64,000 nucleotides of DNA from Aeromicrobium terrae (GCF_008039565.1 NZ_VDUX01000004.1:62001-126000), one strand, 5' to 3'; numbered from the stretch's first letter, positions 1 through 11,460 are shown. Made by a program: numbers and translations. Notes: generated by a model not told the origin, from the sequence alone.

Positions 1-461
1 CCGCCGGGTTCGAGGCCGGGGTCCTCGGCCGCATCGCGGCCGAGGCCGCTCCCCGCCGACGTCCACGACGCACCCTCCTGCTCGTCGCCGCGGCCGCCGC
101 GGTGCTCGGCGTCGCTCTCGGAGCGGTCGGTGCCCGGACGCTGGTCGACGATCCGACGCTGTCCGCCAGTGCCGACGGCGCCGCGCTGCGCACCAGCTCC
201 GGCTCCGAGGTCGGCACGGTCGAGCCCAGTGCCGTCGGCGGCGAGGAGGTCGTCGTCCTGCAGGTCACCGACGGCAGCCCCGGGACGCACTACACGTGCC
301 GGATGGTGCTCACGGACGGCAGCACGCGCGACGCCGGCGACTGGCGGATGCCGGCGTCCGGACGCTCCACCTGGATCGCCTACGGCTCCGCGGACACCGT
401 CGATCGGGTCGAGCTGGTGACCGACGACGGCGACGTCTGGTCGTCGGCAGAACTTTCCTGA
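1..461 (+). CDS. C-terminal part of an anti-sigma-factor-like membrane protein (5' end outside window)
   Basis: The open frame is read from base 3 with no start codon in the window and stops with TGA at 459-461. The visible part begins with a short cytoplasmic stretch (GFEAGVLGRIAAEAA), then a basic cluster (PRRRPRR), one hydrophobic segment of about 20 residues, and an extracytoplasmic domain of about 100 residues. This order is typical of zinc-finger anti-sigma factors of ECF sigma factors, where the membrane segment follows an N-terminal zf-HC2 domain. The zinc-binding part would lie upstream, so the family call is inference. The single cysteine in the outer domain (YTCRMV) is not diagnostic. 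Confidence 0.55.
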   Translation, partial: AGFEAGVLGRIAAEAAPRRRPRRTLLLVAAAAAVLGVALGAVGARTLVDDPTLSASADGAALRTSSGSEVGTVEPSAVGGEEVVVLQVTDGSPGTHYTCRMVLTDGSTRDAGDWRMPASGRSTWIAYGSADTVDRVELVTDDGDVWSSAELS

Positions 462-540
462 TCGTTCACCGGCGAAACCTCTTCCCATCCCCCGGACCGT
501 GACGTAGGTTCCACCTGTCACACCGACGATCGGGGGATCC

Positions 541-2931
541 GTGGGCACCATTCGTACGCGCCTGTGCGCACTCACCAGCGGCCTGGCGGCCGCCGCAGCC
601 ATGGGCGTCGTCGCGATGCCGAGCGCGTCCGCGGCGCCGAGCACCCTCGTCGTCAGCGAGGTCTACGGCGGGGGCGGCAACACCGGCGCCCCGTTCCAGA
701 ACGACTTCATCGAGCTCTACAACGCGGGCTCCTCCGCGGTGGACCTCTCCGGCTACTCGGTCCAGTACCACTCCAGCTCGGCGACCGGCAGCTGGCAGGT
801 CACCGGGCTCCCCGGCAGCATCGGCGCCGACGAGCACTTCCTCGTCGCCGAGGCGGCCGGCGCCGGGAACGGCGACCCGCTGCCGACCAGCCAGGCGTCC
901 GGGTCGATCAGCATGTCCGGCACGAGCGGCACGGTCGCGCTGGTCCACGGCACCGCCGCGCTGACCTGCGGGGTCGACTGCACCACCGACGCAACCGTCG
1001 TCGACCTGGTCGGCTACGGCACGGCGGCCATCCACGAGGGAGCGACCGCAGCGCCGGCGACGTCCAACACGACGTCGGCCCAGCGGAACGCGTCGGGTGC
1101 GGACACCGACGACAACGGAGCCGACTTCAGCACGGCAGCACCGACTCCCGAGGGCGACGGCGGCGGCAGTGGCGACCCCGAGCCGGGCGACCTGCGCATC
1201 CACGACCTCCAGGGCGACGGGTGGATCTCCCCGAAGGCAGGCGAGCAGGTCACGAACGTGCCGGGCATCGTCACCGCCGTGCGCACGAAGGGCTCGCGCG
1301 GCTTCTGGATCCAGGACTCGACCCCCGACGACGACCCGGCCACGAGCGAGGGCGTCTTCGTCTTCGGCAGCCCCGGGAACGTCGCCGTGGGCGACTCCGT
1401 GCTGGTCAGCGGCAAGGTGAGCGACTTCTACCCGAGCGGGCCGCCGTCGAGCGGCTCCGACCTGTCGGTGACCGAGATCGGCTCCCCGACCGTCACGGTG
1501 CTGTCGAGCGGCAACGACGTGCCGGCGCCGATCGTGATCGGGCCGACCACCGTGCCGGGCACGTACGCCCCCGACCTCGGCGGCTCGAACATCGAGGGCA
1601 CGCCGGTCACGCCCGACCGCAGCGCGCTCGACTTCTACGAGTCGATCGAGGGCATGCGGGTCCAGGTCGACGACGCCCGTGTCGTCGGGCCGTCGAACAA
1701 GTACGGCGAGCAGTTCGTCACCACCAAGCCGGACAAGGCCGCGAGCTACCGCGGCGGTGCCGTGCTGCTCGGCGAGAACCTCATCCCGTCCGGACGGCTC
1801 GAGGTCGTGGCCAACGACGGCGCGAACCTCGGTCTCGACGTCGGCGACGTGCTGCAGGGCGCCACCGTCGGGCCGATCGACTACTCCGACTTCGGCGGCT
1901 ACCTCGTGGCGGCGCAGACCGTCGGCACGGTCCAGCACAACCACCTGCCGCGCGTCACGGCGAGCGCGCAGACCGCCCGCCAGCTCGCGGTCGCGACGTA
2001 CAACGTCGAGAACCTCGCGCCGTCGGACTCCGACAGCAAGTACGCCGCGCTCGCGGAGGGTGTCGTGGAGAACCTGGCGAGCCCGGACGTCGTGGCGCTG
2101 GAGGAGGTCCAGGACAACACCGGCGCGACGGACGACGGCGTCGTGGACGCGACCGACACCCTGACGAAGCTGACAGCGGCCATCTCCGCCGCCGGCGGCC
2201 CGGACTACGAGTGGCGCAGCGTCGACCCGGTGAACGACAAGGACGGCGGCCAGCCCGGCGGCAACATCCGCGTGGCGTTCCTGTTCAACCCGAAGCGGGT
2301 GAGCTTCGTCGACTCCGGCAGCTCCACGGTGGACCGGTCCACCACCGGCACGCAGGTCCAGAAGCACGTCTTCGCCCTGCCAACGCTGTCCCTCTCTCCC
2401 GGTCGCATCGATCCGACGAACCCGGTCTGGCGCGACAGCCGCAAGCCGCTCGTCGGCGAGTTCCGGTTCCGGGGCAAGCCGGTCTACGTCATCGCCAACC
2501 ACTTCAACTCCAAGGGCGGCGACCAGAACGCCGACGGCCGGTACCAGTACCCGGAGCAGTCGTCCGCGACCCAGCGGGCCGGCCAGGCGCTCGTCGTGCA
2601 CCGGTTCGTCGAGCAGCTGAAGGCGGCGAGCAAGCAGGCGCGCGTCGTCGTGCTGGGCGACTTGAACGACTACCAGTTCAGCCCGACCCTGTCCGTCCTC
2701 CGCACCGGCAAGGCCGACGGCACCGGGACGCCGATCCTGAACGACCTGATCACGACGCTCCCGGCGGACCAGCAGTACACGTACATCTTCAACGGCGTCT
2801 CCCAGGTGCTCGACCACATCCTGGTGACCCCGAACCTGAAGAAGGTGCAGTACCAGGTCGTCCACGTGAACGCCGAGTACCACGACCAGGTCAGCGACCA
2901 CGACCCGCAGGTCGTCCGCATCACGCCGTGA
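541..2931 (+). CDS. Secreted ExeM/NucH-type endonuclease with lamin-tail domain
   Basis: This 796-residue protein starts at GTG 541 behind a GGGGGA ribosome site, with a TAGGTT -10-like box near 505. It has a signal peptide (hydrophobic core, then ASA before APST, about residue 32). A lamin-tail domain follows at about 35-150 (VVSEVYGGGGNTGAP, FIELYN). The middle (about 215-470) resembles the OB-like region of ExeM/NucH nucleases. The endonuclease/exonuclease/phosphatase domain spans about 480-796: ATYNVENL near 485, ALEEVQDN near 520, IANHFNSK near 650, GDLNDYQ near 707 and SDHDP near 788. These are the metal and catalytic motifs of that fold. No cell-wall sorting signal follows, so the enzyme is probably released and degrades extracellular DNA. 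Confidence 0.88.
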   Translation: MGTIRTRLCALTSGLAAAAAMGVVAMPSASAAPSTLVVSEVYGGGGNTGAPFQNDFIELYNAGSSAVDLSGYSVQYHSSSATGSWQVTGLPGSIGADEHFLVAEAAGAGNGDPLPTSQASGSISMSGTSGTVALVHGTAALTCGVDCTTDATVVDLVGYGTAAIHEGATAAPATSNTTSAQRNASGADTDDNGADFSTAAPTPEGDGGGSGDPEPGDLRIHDLQGDGWISPKAGEQVTNVPGIVTAVRTKGSRGFWIQDSTPDDDPATSEGVFVFGSPGNVAVGDSVLVSGKVSDFYPSGPPSSGSDLSVTEIGSPTVTVLSSGNDVPAPIVIGPTTVPGTYAPDLGGSNIEGTPVTPDRSALDFYESIEGMRVQVDDARVVGPSNKYGEQFVTTKPDKAASYRGGAVLLGENLIPSGRLEVVANDGANLGLDVGDVLQGATVGPIDYSDFGGYLVAAQTVGTVQHNHLPRVTASAQTARQLAVATYNVENLAPSDSDSKYAALAEGVVENLASPDVVALEEVQDNTGATDDGVVDATDTLTKLTAAISAAGGPDYEWRSVDPVNDKDGGQPGGNIRVAFLFNPKRVSFVDSGSSTVDRSTTGTQVQKHVFALPTLSLSPGRIDPTNPVWRDSRKPLVGEFRFRGKPVYVIANHFNSKGGDQNADGRYQYPEQSSATQRAGQALVVHRFVEQLKAASKQARVVVLGDLNDYQFSPTLSVLRTGKADGTGTPILNDLITTLPADQQYTYIFNGVSQVLDHILVTPNLKKVQYQVVHVNAEYHDQVSDHDPQVVRITP

Positions 2932-3026
2932 TCTCGATACACCGCCTCGTTCCTCGGCGGCACTCGATCACCGGTGGTCGAGTGCCCCCGCGAGCGCCAG
3001 CGAGCTGGGGGTGTATCGAGACCACC
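2932..3026. repeat. Composite palindromic repeat (BIME-like) between convergent genes
   Basis: Two half-units face each other: TCTCGATACACC at the left end and GGTGTATCGAGACCAC at the right end, with ACTCGATCACC / GGTGGTCGAGT in the middle. The same unit recurs at 11466-11603 and 57003-57112. It starts directly after the nuclease stop codon and ends at the stop codon of bsaP, so it fills the whole convergent gap and could serve as a bidirectional terminator. Confidence 0.8.
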
Positions 3027-3206
3027 TCAGCCAGTCAGGACTCCGTGCTCGACGCAGCGGGCGGACCAGCCGCGGGGCACGACCTGGACCACCATGCGGC
3101 GGCGGCAGTGCGTGCAGAACCGCGGCGGCTCCATGGTCAGGCGGTCACGGCAGCGCGCGTGGTCGCCGGACGCGAGGTCCTCGCCGCAGTGGCCGCAGTA
3201 CGTCAC
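3027..3206 (-). CDS. bsaP: Biotin synthase auxiliary protein BsaP
   Basis: A 59-residue frame starts with GTG at 3206, overlapping the bioB stop codon in a GTGA, and ends with TGA at 3027-3029. It encodes a cysteine-rich protein: C4 and C7 in YCGHC, C19, C31 and C34 in FCTHC, and C51, with a basic [13 protein letters not shown] stretch. Size, cysteine pattern and position directly after bioB match the small actinobacterial iron-sulfur protein BsaP, known to be needed for biotin synthase activity in mycobacteria, probably by helping its auxiliary cluster. The assignment rests on recalled family sequences. The overlap indicates translational coupling to bioB. Confidence 0.82.
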   Translation of the reverse strand: MTYCGHCGEDLASGDHARCRDRLTMEPPRFCTHCRRRMVVQVVPRGWSARCVEHGVLTG

Positions 3207-4198
3207 AGGGTCTTGGACAGCTCGCGGATCGGCATGCCGAGCTCGGTGAGCAGGTTCAGGTCCTCGTCGGCGTCGCGGCCGAGCGTGGTCAGGTAGTTGC
3301 CGACGATGACGGCGTTGATGCCGCCGAGCAGGCCGTCGCGGGTGCCGAGGTCGCCGAGCGTCAGCTCACGGCCGCCGGCGTAGCGCAGGATCGTGCGCGG
3401 CATCGCGAGGCGGAACGCGCCGATGGCCCGGAGCGCGTCGGCGGAGCTCATGACCTCCTGGTCGCCGAACGGCGTGCCCGGGCGCGGGTTGAGGAAGTTC
3501 AGCGGCACCTCGTGCGGGTCGAGCGCCGCGAGCTCGGCGGCCAGCTCGGCGCGCTGCTCGAGCGTCTCGCCCATGCCGATCAGCCCGCCGCAGCACAGCT
3601 CCATGCCGGCCTCGCGGACCATCTGGCAGGTCTCCCAGCGCTCCTCGTACGAGTGCGTGGTGACGACCTGCGGGAAGTACGACTTCGCGGCCTCGAGGTT
3701 GTGGTTGTAGCGGTGCACGCCCATCTCGACGAACTCGTCGACCTGCTCCTGCGTGAGCATGCCCAGCGACAGCGCGATGTTGATGTCGACCTCGGCCTGG
3801 ATGGCCTTGATGCCCTCGCGCACCTGGTCCATCAGCTTGCGGTCGGGGCCGCGGACGGCGGCGACGATGCAGAACTCGCTGGCGCCGGTCTTCGCGGTCT
3901 GCTTCGCCGACTCGACGAGCTCGGGGATGTCGAGCCACACCGAGCGCACGGGCGACTGGAACAGGCCCGACTGGCTGCAGAAGTGGCAGTCCTCGGGGCA
4001 GCCGCCGGTCTTGAGCGACACGATGCCCTCGACCTCGACCTCCGGACCGCACCACGCCATGCGCACCTCGTGCGCCAGCTCGAGCAGCGCGGGGACGTCC
4101 TCGTCCGGCAGCTGGAGGATCTCGACGAGCTGGTCGCGGTCGAGACCGCGGCCCTCGGCGAGCACCTGGGTGCGGGCGGTCTGCAGGATGCTGCTCAC
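3203..4198 (-). CDS. bioB: Biotin synthase
   Basis: This radical SAM enzyme inserts sulfur into dethiobiotin, the last step of biotin synthesis. The CxxxCxxC motif is in [14 protein letters not shown] (C67, C71, C74 from the chosen start). Other family blocks are visible, including [28 protein letters not shown] and [14 protein letters not shown]. Length is 331 residues. The frame extends to a GTG at 4219, but that codon lacks a ribosome site, while GTG 4196-4198 has GGGG five bases upstream. A TAGGAT -10-like box lies at 4233-4238, just downstream of the BioQ-like palindrome, so a repressor bound there would block bioB. bsaP follows with a 4-nt overlap. Confidence 0.96.
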   Translation of the reverse strand: MSSILQTARTQVLAEGRGLDRDQLVEILQLPDEDVPALLELAHEVRMAWCGPEVEVEGIVSLKTGGCPEDCHFCSQSGLFQSPVRSVWLDIPELVESAKQTAKTGASEFCIVAAVRGPDRKLMDQVREGIKAIQAEVDINIALSLGMLTQEQVDEFVEMGVHRYNHNLEAAKSYFPQVVTTHSYEERWETCQMVREAGMELCCGGLIGMGETLEQRAELAAELAALDPHEVPLNFLNPRPGTPFGDQEVMSSADALRAIGAFRLAMPRTILRYAGGRELTLGDLGTRDGLLGGINAVIVGNYLTTLGRDADEDLNLLTELGMPIRELSKTL

Positions 4199-4239
4199 GT
4201 GGTCCCCATTCTTTGACACCGAATCGTCCGCGATCCTAG

Positions 4240-4256
4240 CCTGAACGCTGTTCAGG
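4240..4256. promoter_or_regulatory. BioQ-like operator between divergent biotin genes
   Basis: CCTGAACGCTGTTCAGG is a perfect palindrome with 7-bp arms and a 3-base centre. It matches the TGAAC-N3-GTT type of site known for the TetR-family biotin repressor BioQ in Corynebacterium and Mycobacterium. It lies between bioB (minus) and bioA (plus), in the spacer region of the bioB promoter. No bioQ gene is visible in this window. Confidence 0.75.
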
Positions 4257-4263
4257 AGATAGG

Positions 4264-4285
4264 GGCCCGGCGGGGGTGCCGGGCC
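4264..4285 (+). promoter_or_regulatory. GC-rich hairpin in the bioA leader
   Basis: GGCCCGGC and GCCGGGCC form a perfect 8-bp stem around a 6-base loop, 9 bases before the AAGGAG ribosome site of bioA. It has no U-run, so it is not a standard terminator. It may only stabilise the leader. Confidence 0.5.
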
Positions 4286-4304
4286 GTGGCGGCGAAGGAG
4301 CCCC

Positions 4305-5576
4305 GTGACCGTCAGTCAGCTCGACGCACGCCACGTCTGGCATCCGTACGCCCCGATGCACGACCCGAACCCGCCGCACCAGGTGGTGTCGGCGTCCGGC
4401 GTGACGCTGACCCTGGCCGACGGAACCGAGCTGCTCGACGGCATGTCGTCGTGGTGGGCCGCCGTGCACGGCTACCGGCACCCGCGCCTTGACGCCGCCG
4501 TCATGAAGCAGCTCGACTCGATGGCGCACGTCATGTTCGGCGGCCTCACCCACGAGCCGGCCGTCGAGCTGGTCCGGCGGCTCGTCGACCTCACGCCAGC
4601 CGGCCTCGACCACGTCTTCCTCGCCGACTCCGGATCGGTCTCCGTCGAGGTCGCGCTGAAGATGGCCCTGCAGTACCAGCGTGGTCGCGGCCAAGCGCAG
4701 CGCACCACGATGCTGAGCATCCGCGGTGGGTATCACGGCGACACGTTCGGGGCGATGAGCGTCAGCGACCCGGTGGGCGGCATGCACGAGATGTTCACCG
4801 ACACCCTCGCCTCGACCGTCTTCCTCCCCCGTCCGCCGGCGGGCCTCGACGCGGACATCGACGCCTGGATCGCCGAGTCCACGTCGCTCGTCGAGCAGCA
4901 CGCCGACCGCGTCGCCGCCGTCATCGTGGAGCCCGTCCTGCAGGGCGCGGGCGGCATGCACGTCTACCCGCCCGCCGTCGTCCGCTGGCTGCGCGAGCAG
5001 GCCGACGCGCACGGCTGGCTGCTGATCCTCGACGAGATCGCCACCGGCTTCGGCCGCACCGGCACGATGTTCGCCACCGAGCGTGCGGGGGTCGTCCCCG
5101 ACGTCATGTGCGTCGGCAAGGCCTTGTCCGGCGGCTACCTCACGCTGGCGGCCGCGCTCTGCACCTCCGACGTCGTCGAGGGCGTCGAGGCGAGCGAGGC
5201 CGGCGCCCTCATGCACGGCCCCACCTACATGGGCAACCCGCTGGCCTGCGCCGTCGCCTCCGCGAGCCTCGACCTCCTGGGGGAGAATGACGCGCTCGCT
5301 GCAGTCGCCCGCGTCAACGCCGGTCTCGAGTCCGGTCTCGCGCCCGCCCGCGACCTCGGCCACGTGCTGGACGTCCGGACGCTCGGCGCAGTGGGCGTCG
5401 TGCAGCTCGACCGTCCCGTGGACATCCCCGTGGCCGCCCGCGCCGCAGCCGGTCTCGGGGTCTGGATCCGGCCGTTCCGCGACCTCGTCTACGTCATGCC
5501 GCCGTACGTCAGCACCGACGACGAGGTGGCCCGCATGGCGGCCGCCGTGGTCGCTGCGGCACAGTCGTGCGTATGA
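4305..5576 (+). CDS. bioA: Adenosylmethionine--8-amino-7-oxononanoate aminotransferase
   Basis: This PLP enzyme converts KAPA to DAPA using S-adenosylmethionine as amino donor. It has 423 residues, usual for BioA. GTG 4305 is preceded by AAGGAG at 4295-4300. The N-terminal HVWHPYAPM and [10 protein letters not shown] blocks are characteristic of BioA rather than other class III aminotransferases. [12 protein letters not shown] holds the cofactor-binding aspartate, and the Schiff-base lysine is K272 in [12 protein letters not shown]. It is the first gene of bioA-bioF-bioD. Its stop codon overlaps the bioF ATG as ATGA. Confidence 0.96.
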   Translation: MTVSQLDARHVWHPYAPMHDPNPPHQVVSASGVTLTLADGTELLDGMSSWWAAVHGYRHPRLDAAVMKQLDSMAHVMFGGLTHEPAVELVRRLVDLTPAGLDHVFLADSGSVSVEVALKMALQYQRGRGQAQRTTMLSIRGGYHGDTFGAMSVSDPVGGMHEMFTDTLASTVFLPRPPAGLDADIDAWIAESTSLVEQHADRVAAVIVEPVLQGAGGMHVYPPAVVRWLREQADAHGWLLILDEIATGFGRTGTMFATERAGVVPDVMCVGKALSGGYLTLAAALCTSDVVEGVEASEAGALMHGPTYMGNPLACAVASASLDLLGENDALAAVARVNAGLESGLAPARDLGHVLDVRTLGAVGVVQLDRPVDIPVAARAAAGLGVWIRPFRDLVYVMPPYVSTDDEVARMAAAVVAAAQSCV

Positions 5577-6691
5577 GCTTCGACGACTGGCTCGCCGAGC
5601 AGGCGGCCAAGCGTCGGGACGCCGGGCTCGAGCGCTCGCTGGTGTCCCGCGCGCCCGACGACGACCTGGTCGACCTCGCCGGCAACGACTACCTCGGCCT
5701 CTCCCGCGACTCGCGCGTCGTGGCCGCCGCGTCCGGCGCAGCCCACCGCTGGGGCGCCGGCGCGGGTGCGTCGCGCCTGGTCACCGGCACGCTCGGCGTC
5801 CACGACCAGCTCGAGGCGGCGCTCGCCGTCTGGGTGGGCACCGAGGCTGCGCTGGTCCACTCCACCGGGTACCACGCGAACCTCTCGGCAGTGACCGCCC
5901 TGGCCGACGCCGACACGCTTATCGTCTCCGACGCCCACGTCCACGCCTCCCTCGTCGACGCGTGCCGGCTGGCCCGAGGCCGCGTCCAGGTCGTGCCGCA
6001 CCTCGGGGTCGCCGAGGTCGAGGAGGCACTGTCCGAGCGCACGGAGTCGCGCGCCCTCGTCATCACCGAGTCGATCTTCTCCGTGCTCGGCGACGCCGCC
6101 CCGCTGACCGAGCTCGCGGACGTCTGCGCGCGCCACGGTGCCGTGCTGGTCGTCGACGAGGCGCACGGCCTCGGCGTCGCCGGCGACGGCGGGCGGGGGC
6201 TGGTGAACGCCACCGGCCTGGCCGGGCGCCCGGACGTGGTCGTGACCCTCACGCTCTCCAAGGCACTCGGCGCGCAAGGTGGCGCGGTGCTCGCGTCGCA
6301 GGCCGTCGTCGACCACCTGGTCAACCGCGCCCGCCCGTTCATCTACGACACCGGGCTGGCGCCGGCGGCAGCCGGAGCGGCGCACGCGGCCCTCGACGTC
6401 ATCACCCTCGAGCCCGCCCTCGTGCAGCGCGTCAACACCGTCGCCACGGCACTCGCCGACACCGTCGGAGTCGACCGCCCGGCCGGCGCCGTGCTGTCGG
6501 TCCCGATGCCGGGACCCACCGAGGCCGTCGCCGCGCAGGCCGCCTGCGCTGCGGAGGGCATCCGGGTCGGGTGCTTCCGGCCACCCTCCGTCCCCGACGG
6601 CATCAGCCGGCTCCGCCTCACCGCCTCCGCCGGCATCTCCGACCTGGACCTGGCCCGCGCCTGCGACGTCCTGAAGACCGTCCTCCCGTGA
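5573..6691 (+). CDS. bioF: 8-amino-7-oxononanoate synthase
   Basis: This PLP-dependent alpha-oxoamine synthase condenses pimeloyl thioester with alanine to give KAPA. ATG 5573 overlaps the bioA stop codon (ATGA); a GTG at 5567 is possible but less likely. The 372-residue protein shows [46 protein letters not shown] and the cofactor lysine K230 in [12 protein letters not shown], the usual BioF layout. It is coupled to bioD by a GTGA overlap. Confidence 0.95.
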   Translation: MSFDDWLAEQAAKRRDAGLERSLVSRAPDDDLVDLAGNDYLGLSRDSRVVAAASGAAHRWGAGAGASRLVTGTLGVHDQLEAALAVWVGTEAALVHSTGYHANLSAVTALADADTLIVSDAHVHASLVDACRLARGRVQVVPHLGVAEVEEALSERTESRALVITESIFSVLGDAAPLTELADVCARHGAVLVVDEAHGLGVAGDGGRGLVNATGLAGRPDVVVTLTLSKALGAQGGAVLASQAVVDHLVNRARPFIYDTGLAPAAAGAAHAALDVITLEPALVQRVNTVATALADTVGVDRPAGAVLSVPMPGPTEAVAAQAACAAEGIRVGCFRPPSVPDGISRLRLTASAGISDLDLARACDVLKTVLP

Positions 6692-7350
6692 CCCGCTTCA
6701 TCGTCGTCACCGGCACCGACACCGGCGTCGGCAAGACGGTCGTCACCGCGGCGCTCGCCCGGCTGTTCCAGTCGCGCGACCAGACCGTCCGGGTGGTCAA
6801 GCCCGTGCAGACCGGTGTCGCCGAGGGCGAGCCCACCGACGCCGACGAGGTCAACCGCCGGTGCGGCGAGATCGCCGAGGACCTGGCCCGACTCGGCCAG
6901 CCGCTCGCGCCCGAGTCGGCCGCGCTGGCCACCGGTGACGCGCTGCCCACGGTCGCCGAGCACGTCGAACGGATCCGCGCCGTCGACGCCGACGTCGTGA
7001 TCGTCGAGGGGGCCGGCGGCGTGCTGGTCCGGCTCGACCTCGACGGCGGGACCATCGTCGACGTCGCCACGGCGCTCGACGCCGAGGTCGTCGTCGTCAC
7101 GCGGGAGTCGCTCGGCACGCTCAACCACACCGGGCTCACCGTCGAGCACCTGCGCCGGGCCGGCCTCGACCCCGTCCTCGTGCTCGGCTCCGTGGACGCC
7201 GTCCCGTCCCTGGACGCGTCGCACAACCACGACGACCTTCCCCGCCTCACCGGCTGCCGGGTCGTCGGCCGCGTTCCCGCAGGTGCGGGCGGCATGGAGG
7301 TCGAGGACTTCCGCCACGACGCGCCGGCCTGGTTCGCCGAGCTCGACTGA
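6688..7350 (+). CDS. bioD: Dethiobiotin synthetase
   Basis: This ATP-dependent enzyme closes the ureido ring of dethiobiotin from DAPA and CO2. GTG 6688 overlaps the bioF stop codon as GTGA. The 220-residue protein opens with the P-loop GTDTGVGKT (9-17), followed by VVKPVQTG and VEGAGGVLVRLD, all diagnostic for BioD. Together with bioA, bioF and bioB-bsaP the window holds the late biotin pathway; genes for making the pimeloyl precursor are not visible here. Confidence 0.95.
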   Translation: MTRFIVVTGTDTGVGKTVVTAALARLFQSRDQTVRVVKPVQTGVAEGEPTDADEVNRRCGEIAEDLARLGQPLAPESAALATGDALPTVAEHVERIRAVDADVVIVEGAGGVLVRLDLDGGTIVDVATALDAEVVVVTRESLGTLNHTGLTVEHLRRAGLDPVLVLGSVDAVPSLDASHNHDDLPRLTGCRVVGRVPAGAGGMEVEDFRHDAPAWFAELD

Positions 7351-7368
7351 AAGCCGAAGGTTGCGGCG

Positions 7369-7384
7369 TGTGACCTGTCGCACA
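7369..7384. promoter_or_regulatory. Putative Crp/GlxR site upstream of the acetate-uptake genes
   Basis: TGTGACCTGTCGCACA matches the actinobacterial Crp/GlxR consensus TGTGA-N6-TCACA with one difference. It lies 75 bp before the DUF485 gene. Crp family members control acs/actP genes in related bacteria, and a Crp homologue is encoded at 16071-16748. Confidence 0.6.
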
Positions 7385-7458
7385 TCGCGCCGGTTTCCCC
7401 TACGGTCGTCGTGGGCGCGGCAACGTGCCGCGCTTCATCGGGGGAAGAGGTGAATCCT

Positions 7459-7797
7459 GTGGTCGAAGAGATCACACCGGAGGCACACGCGGAGTACCAG
7501 CGCATCCACGCGACCGGCGACTTCGCCGAGCTCAAGCGGTCGTACCTGGGCTTCGTCGTGCCGCTGACCATCGCGTTCATGGTCTGGTACCTGCTGTACG
7601 TCCTGGCGTCGAACTGGGCGACCGACTTCATGGCCCACAAGCTCGTCGGCAACATAAACGTGGCGCTGGTGTTCGGGATCCTGCAGTTCGTCACCACGTT
7701 CGCGATCGCGTACTGGTACGCCAAGTACTCGTCGCGGCGGACGGACCCGATCGCGGACTCGCTCCGTGATCAGTACGAGCAGGAGATCGAGCGATGA
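7459..7797 (+). CDS. DUF485 membrane protein, partner of acetate permease
   Basis: This 112-residue protein has two hydrophobic segments, at about 30-52 and 68-92, separated by NWATDFMAHKLVGNINVALVFG, a layout typical of the DUF485/YjcH family. In E. coli the homologue lies between acs and actP. GTG 7459 is chosen because AAGAGGTGA precedes it by 5 bases; GTG 7450 is an in-frame alternative. Its stop codon overlaps the actP ATG as ATGA. It probably supports ActP in the membrane; its exact role is unknown. Confidence 0.85.
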   Translation: MVEEITPEAHAEYQRIHATGDFAELKRSYLGFVVPLTIAFMVWYLLYVLASNWATDFMAHKLVGNINVALVFGILQFVTTFAIAYWYAKYSSRRTDPIADSLRDQYEQEIER

Positions 7798-9419
7798 TCG
7801 ACCTTCTCCTCCCCATGGCCACCGAGGACGACAAGCAGAACCTCACCGGCGGGCTGTTCGTCGTCGTCGTCCTCCTCACCGTCGCCATCACGTTCTGGGC
7901 GAGCCGGAACACCAAGACCGCCAAGGACTACTACGCCGGTGGCCGCAGCTTCACCGGCTTCCAGAACGGACTCGCCGTCTCGGGCGACTACATGTCCGCG
8001 GCGTCGTTCCTCGGCATCTCCGGAGCGATCGCGCTGTCCGGCTACGACGGGTTCCTGTACTCGATCGGGTTCCTCGTCGCGTGGCTGGTGGCCCTGCTGC
8101 TCGTCGCCGAGCTGCTCCGGAACTCCGGGCGTTACACGATGGCCGACCAGCTCGCGTACCGGATGCGTCAGCGCCCAGTACGCACGGCGGCCGCGACGTC
8201 CACCGTCGTGGTGTCGATCTTCTACCTGCTCGCCCAGATGGTCGGCGCCGGCGCCCTCGTGGCGCTGCTGCTCGGCGTCAGCAGCGAGTCGGCGAAGAAC
8301 TGGACCATCGCGGGCGTCGGCGTCCTGATGATCTTCTACGTCGTCGTCGGCGGCATGAAGGGCACCACCTGGGTGCAGATCGTGAAGGCCGTCCTGCTGA
8401 TGACGGGCACGATCCTCATCACGGTTCTCGTGCTCGCGAAGTTCGACTTCAACCTCTCGGACCTCCTCGGCACTGCCGCGGACGAGAGTGGCAAGGGCTC
8501 GGCGTTCCTGGAGCCCGGGCTGAAGTACGGCGTCTCGACGACGAGCAAGATCGACTTCGTCTCGCTCGGCCTCGCACTCGTGCTCGGCACCGCCGGGCTG
8601 CCGCACATCCTGATCCGCTTCTACACCGTGCCGACGGCGCGGCAGGCGCGGAAGTCGGTGCTGTGGGCGATCGGCCTGATCGGCAGCTTCTACCTGATGA
8701 CGCTGGTCCTCGGCTTCGGCGCCGCGGCCCTGGTCAAGGGGGACGAGAAGACACAGATCGCCGACTCCGGCGGCAACCTCGCGTCACCACTCCTCGCGGA
8801 AGCCGTCGGCGGTGGCAACGGGTCCACGGGCGGAGCGGTGCTGCTGGCGCTGATCTCGGCGGTGGCGTTCGCGACGATCCTCGCGGTCGTGGCCGGCCTG
8901 ACGCTCACGTCGGCGTCGTCGGTGGCCCACGACCTCTACGCGAACGTGTGGAAGCGCGGAGCGGTCACCGAGAAGCAGGAGGTGAACGTCGCACGCGTGG
9001 CGGCCTTCGTCATCGGCGGCATCGCGATCGCCCTGGCGATCCCGGCGCAGAAGCTGAACATCGCGTTCCTCGTGGCGCTCGCGTTCGCGGTGGCGGCGTC
9101 GGCCAACCTGCCGGCTCTGCTCTACAACCTGTTCTGGAAGCGGTTCAACACGCGCGGTGCGGTGTGGAGCATCTACGGCGGACTGATCGTGTGCGTCGGC
9201 CTGGTGTTCTTCTCGCCGGTCGTGTCGGGATCGGAGACGGCACTGTTCACCGACCACGACTTCCACTGGTTCCCGCTGAGCAACCCGGGCATCATCTCGA
9301 TCCCGGCCGGCTTCCTCTTCGGCTGGCTGGGCACCGTGACCTCGACGGACCGCACCTCCGAGGACCGGTACGTCGAGCTGGAGGTCCGCGCGCTGACGGG
9401 CGCCGGTTCGGAGAAGTAG
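7794..9419 (+). CDS. actP: Cation/acetate symporter
   Basis: This 541-residue polytopic protein belongs to the solute:sodium symporter family. ActP-type blocks are [30 protein letters not shown] near the N-terminus, [17 protein letters not shown], and [24 protein letters not shown]. About 13 hydrophobic segments are visible. It starts inside the stop codon of the DUF485 gene and lies 76 bp before acs, so uptake and activation of acetate are encoded together. Propionate or other short monocarboxylates are possible extra substrates. Confidence 0.92.
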   Translation: MIDLLLPMATEDDKQNLTGGLFVVVVLLTVAITFWASRNTKTAKDYYAGGRSFTGFQNGLAVSGDYMSAASFLGISGAIALSGYDGFLYSIGFLVAWLVALLLVAELLRNSGRYTMADQLAYRMRQRPVRTAAATSTVVVSIFYLLAQMVGAGALVALLLGVSSESAKNWTIAGVGVLMIFYVVVGGMKGTTWVQIVKAVLLMTGTILITVLVLAKFDFNLSDLLGTAADESGKGSAFLEPGLKYGVSTTSKIDFVSLGLALVLGTAGLPHILIRFYTVPTARQARKSVLWAIGLIGSFYLMTLVLGFGAAALVKGDEKTQIADSGGNLASPLLAEAVGGGNGSTGGAVLLALISAVAFATILAVVAGLTLTSASSVAHDLYANVWKRGAVTEKQEVNVARVAAFVIGGIAIALAIPAQKLNIAFLVALAFAVAASANLPALLYNLFWKRFNTRGAVWSIYGGLIVCVGLVFFSPVVSGSETALFTDHDFHWFPLSNPGIISIPAGFLFGWLGTVTSTDRTSEDRYVELEVRALTGAGSEK

Positions 9420-9427
9420 GGGCCGGA

Positions 9428-9463
9428 GTGCCCCGCGAGTGACCTCGGTCACCCGCGGGGCAC
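9428..9463. promoter_or_regulatory. Large inverted repeat with a Crp-like core between actP and acs
   Basis: Arms of 17 bases with one mismatch flank a two-base centre. The core, GTGACC-TC-GGTCAC at 9439-9452, is a GTGA-N6-TCAC palindrome typical of Crp/GlxR sites. The outer part (GTGCCCCGCG / CGCGGGGCAC) would make a strong RNA hairpin but has no T-run. It may act as an acs operator, a processing or attenuation hairpin after actP, or both. Confidence 0.6.
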
Positions 9464-9495
9464 AATGGCGAAAGAGCCGACGGAGGAGAGACATC

Positions 9496-11460
<1,965 letters not shown>

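Noticed and set aside
466..2901. Open frame of more than 800 codons antisense to the nuclease gene
   Set aside because: It is a high-GC shadow; the sense frame has signal peptide, family motifs and a ribosome site, and the antisense protein is low-complexity Arg/Val/Asp-rich without known domains.
3011..4216. Long open frame antisense to bioB
   Set aside because: It mirrors the bioB codon pattern; the BioB motifs and the bsaP overlap prove the minus strand.
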